From Leptolyngbyaceae cyanobacterium CSU_1_3 (GTDB lineage: Bacteria > Cyanobacteriota > Cyanobacteriia > Leptolyngbyales > Leptolyngbyaceae): a stretch of DNA of 48,447 nucleotides. Below the pieces are notes generated by a model that ran no database searches, was not told the DNA's origin, and saw nothing but the letters and a program-made list of their open reading frames with translations. The translations under genes and the position numbers were made by a program. Every line of letters begins with the position of its first letter. The first letter of the stretch is position 1. Shown piece after piece: positions 47,892 to 48,447 of the stretch. The stretch is from assembly GCA_012034655.1 (NCBI GenBank), contig JAAUOZ010000014.1:1-48447 (forward strand). Reading direction: 5' to 3'.

Positions 47892-48447
47892 TCATGGTTG
47901 GTTGTTTGCGAGATAATCAAGAATGCCCTGCACGATCGCCCGTGCCATTTGGGTGCGAGTGGCTGGATCGCTGAGTCGTATTGCATCCTCTCGCCCCGTT
48001 ACAAAGCCCACCTCCACCAGCACCGCAGGCATCGCAGTACGAACCAGAACATAAAAGCGAGCACGTTTCACACCGCGATCGCGCATTCCGGTATTTGCCA
48101 ATAGTTGTTGCTGGATATGTTCTGCCAGTCGTTGTCCCTCTCTGTTACCCGCAACATGAAAGGTTTCAATCCCGTTCACCTCCGGACGGCTCATGCTGAT
48201 GGCATTGGCATGAATGCTGACAAAAAGGGTGGCACGCGCGCGGTTGGCGAGATCCACACGCGGTTGTAAACCCAAATCCATATCTGTTTGTCGGGTCAGG
48301 ATTGCCTGGATTCCCTGATTTTCCAGCAAACTAGCGACTTGTAAACTGATGTCTAATACAATGTCTTTTTCATAAATCCCGCCAATTCCAACGGCACCAG
48401 GATCAGGCCCACCATGCCCTGGACTCGATAACGACGATCGGGCGCTG
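47892..48447 (-). CDS. N-acetylmuramoyl-L-alanine amidase, Amidase_3 (partial at the edge)
   Basis: At least 185 residues to the window end. GHGGPDPGAVGIGGIYEKDI holds the first zinc His. The rest of the family pattern follows: RQTDMDLGLQPRVDLANRA, VSIHANA (zinc His), GIETFH, LVRTAMPAVLVEVGFVT (catalytic Glu in VEVGF) and a C-terminal helix. It cleaves the peptide from the glycan in murein. Near 48424 the frame differs by one base from the expected VVIDPGHGG (an extra G in ATCGAGTCCAGGG), so a frameshift or error is likely. The upstream part is outside the window. The 69 bp from 47823 hold no other gene. Confidence 0.9.
   Translation of the reverse strand, partial: SARSSLSSPGHGGPDPGAVGIGGIYEKDIVLDISLQVASLLENQGIQAILTRQTDMDLGLQPRVDLANRARATLFVSIHANAISMSRPEVNGIETFHVAGNREGQRLAEHIQQQLLANTGMRDRGVKRARFYVLVRTAMPAVLVEVGFVTGREDAIRLSDPATRTQMARAIVQGILDYLANNQP

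Overview
The window looks cyanobacterial. The HIP1 octamer GCGATCGC recurs throughout, several cyanobacterial gene families are present (TPR-CHAT, caspase-STAND-WD40, a cyanobacterial-type zur/hemB/znu cluster), and there are heptameric GGGAGTA-type spacers. A type IV secretion-like block, a Rep-like gene beside composite iterons and a private set of replication enzymes suggest a large plasmid or integrated plasmid. The host species cannot be fixed from the sequence.

Layout. 1-3970 (minus): a probable conjugation block with a VirB2-like pilin, a T4SS-like membrane protein and a large acidic coiled-coil protein. 4179-10614 (minus): a two-gene operon, a nuclease-STAND NTPase of antiviral type plus a partner gene that is cut exactly in two by an ISKra4-type insertion sequence with a 9-bp target duplication. 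10780-14085 (minus): a giant single-chain protein with the ADFDGDQ signature and double-barrel features of the RNA polymerase/RdRP superfamily. 14222-15324: a small acidic protein whose 3' end is duplicated on the far side of a ParDE-like toxin-antitoxin pair. 15434-20088: an exported TPR-CHAT protease-like protein, a small exported protein and a membrane protein. 20155-31723: a replication module of family A DNA polymerase, AEP primase-DnaB helicase fusion, iteron origin, Rep-like protein, ribbon-helix-helix protein, SF1 helicase and sliding clamp. 31806-36577: a caspase-STAND-WD40 protein and a divergent Trypco1-like protein. 36672-37918: a translationally coupled pair including a GNAT protein. 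38109-47822: a zinc-starvation island with two Zur-box-like palindromes, a flavin oxidoreductase, an SCO5389-like protein, a CobW-like protein, two unusual calcineurin-like phosphoesterase homologues, a methyltransferase, zur, hemB and znuA-znuC-znuB. 47892-end (minus): a partial N-acetylmuramoyl-L-alanine amidase.

How it fits together. The replication module could let the element run most of its own DNA synthesis, and the polymerase-like gene may add a private RNA synthesis activity. The STAND, CHAT, caspase and toxin-antitoxin genes form a defence or conflict belt around it. The zinc island is cargo that would import zinc, substitute zinc-independent enzymes and redistribute metal when zinc is scarce.

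Caution. At least eleven genes are split by what looks like one missing base, nearly always in a short homopolymer. Restoring the base gives family-like continuous proteins every time, so these are more likely consensus errors than real pseudogenes. Coordinates below give the joined genes.
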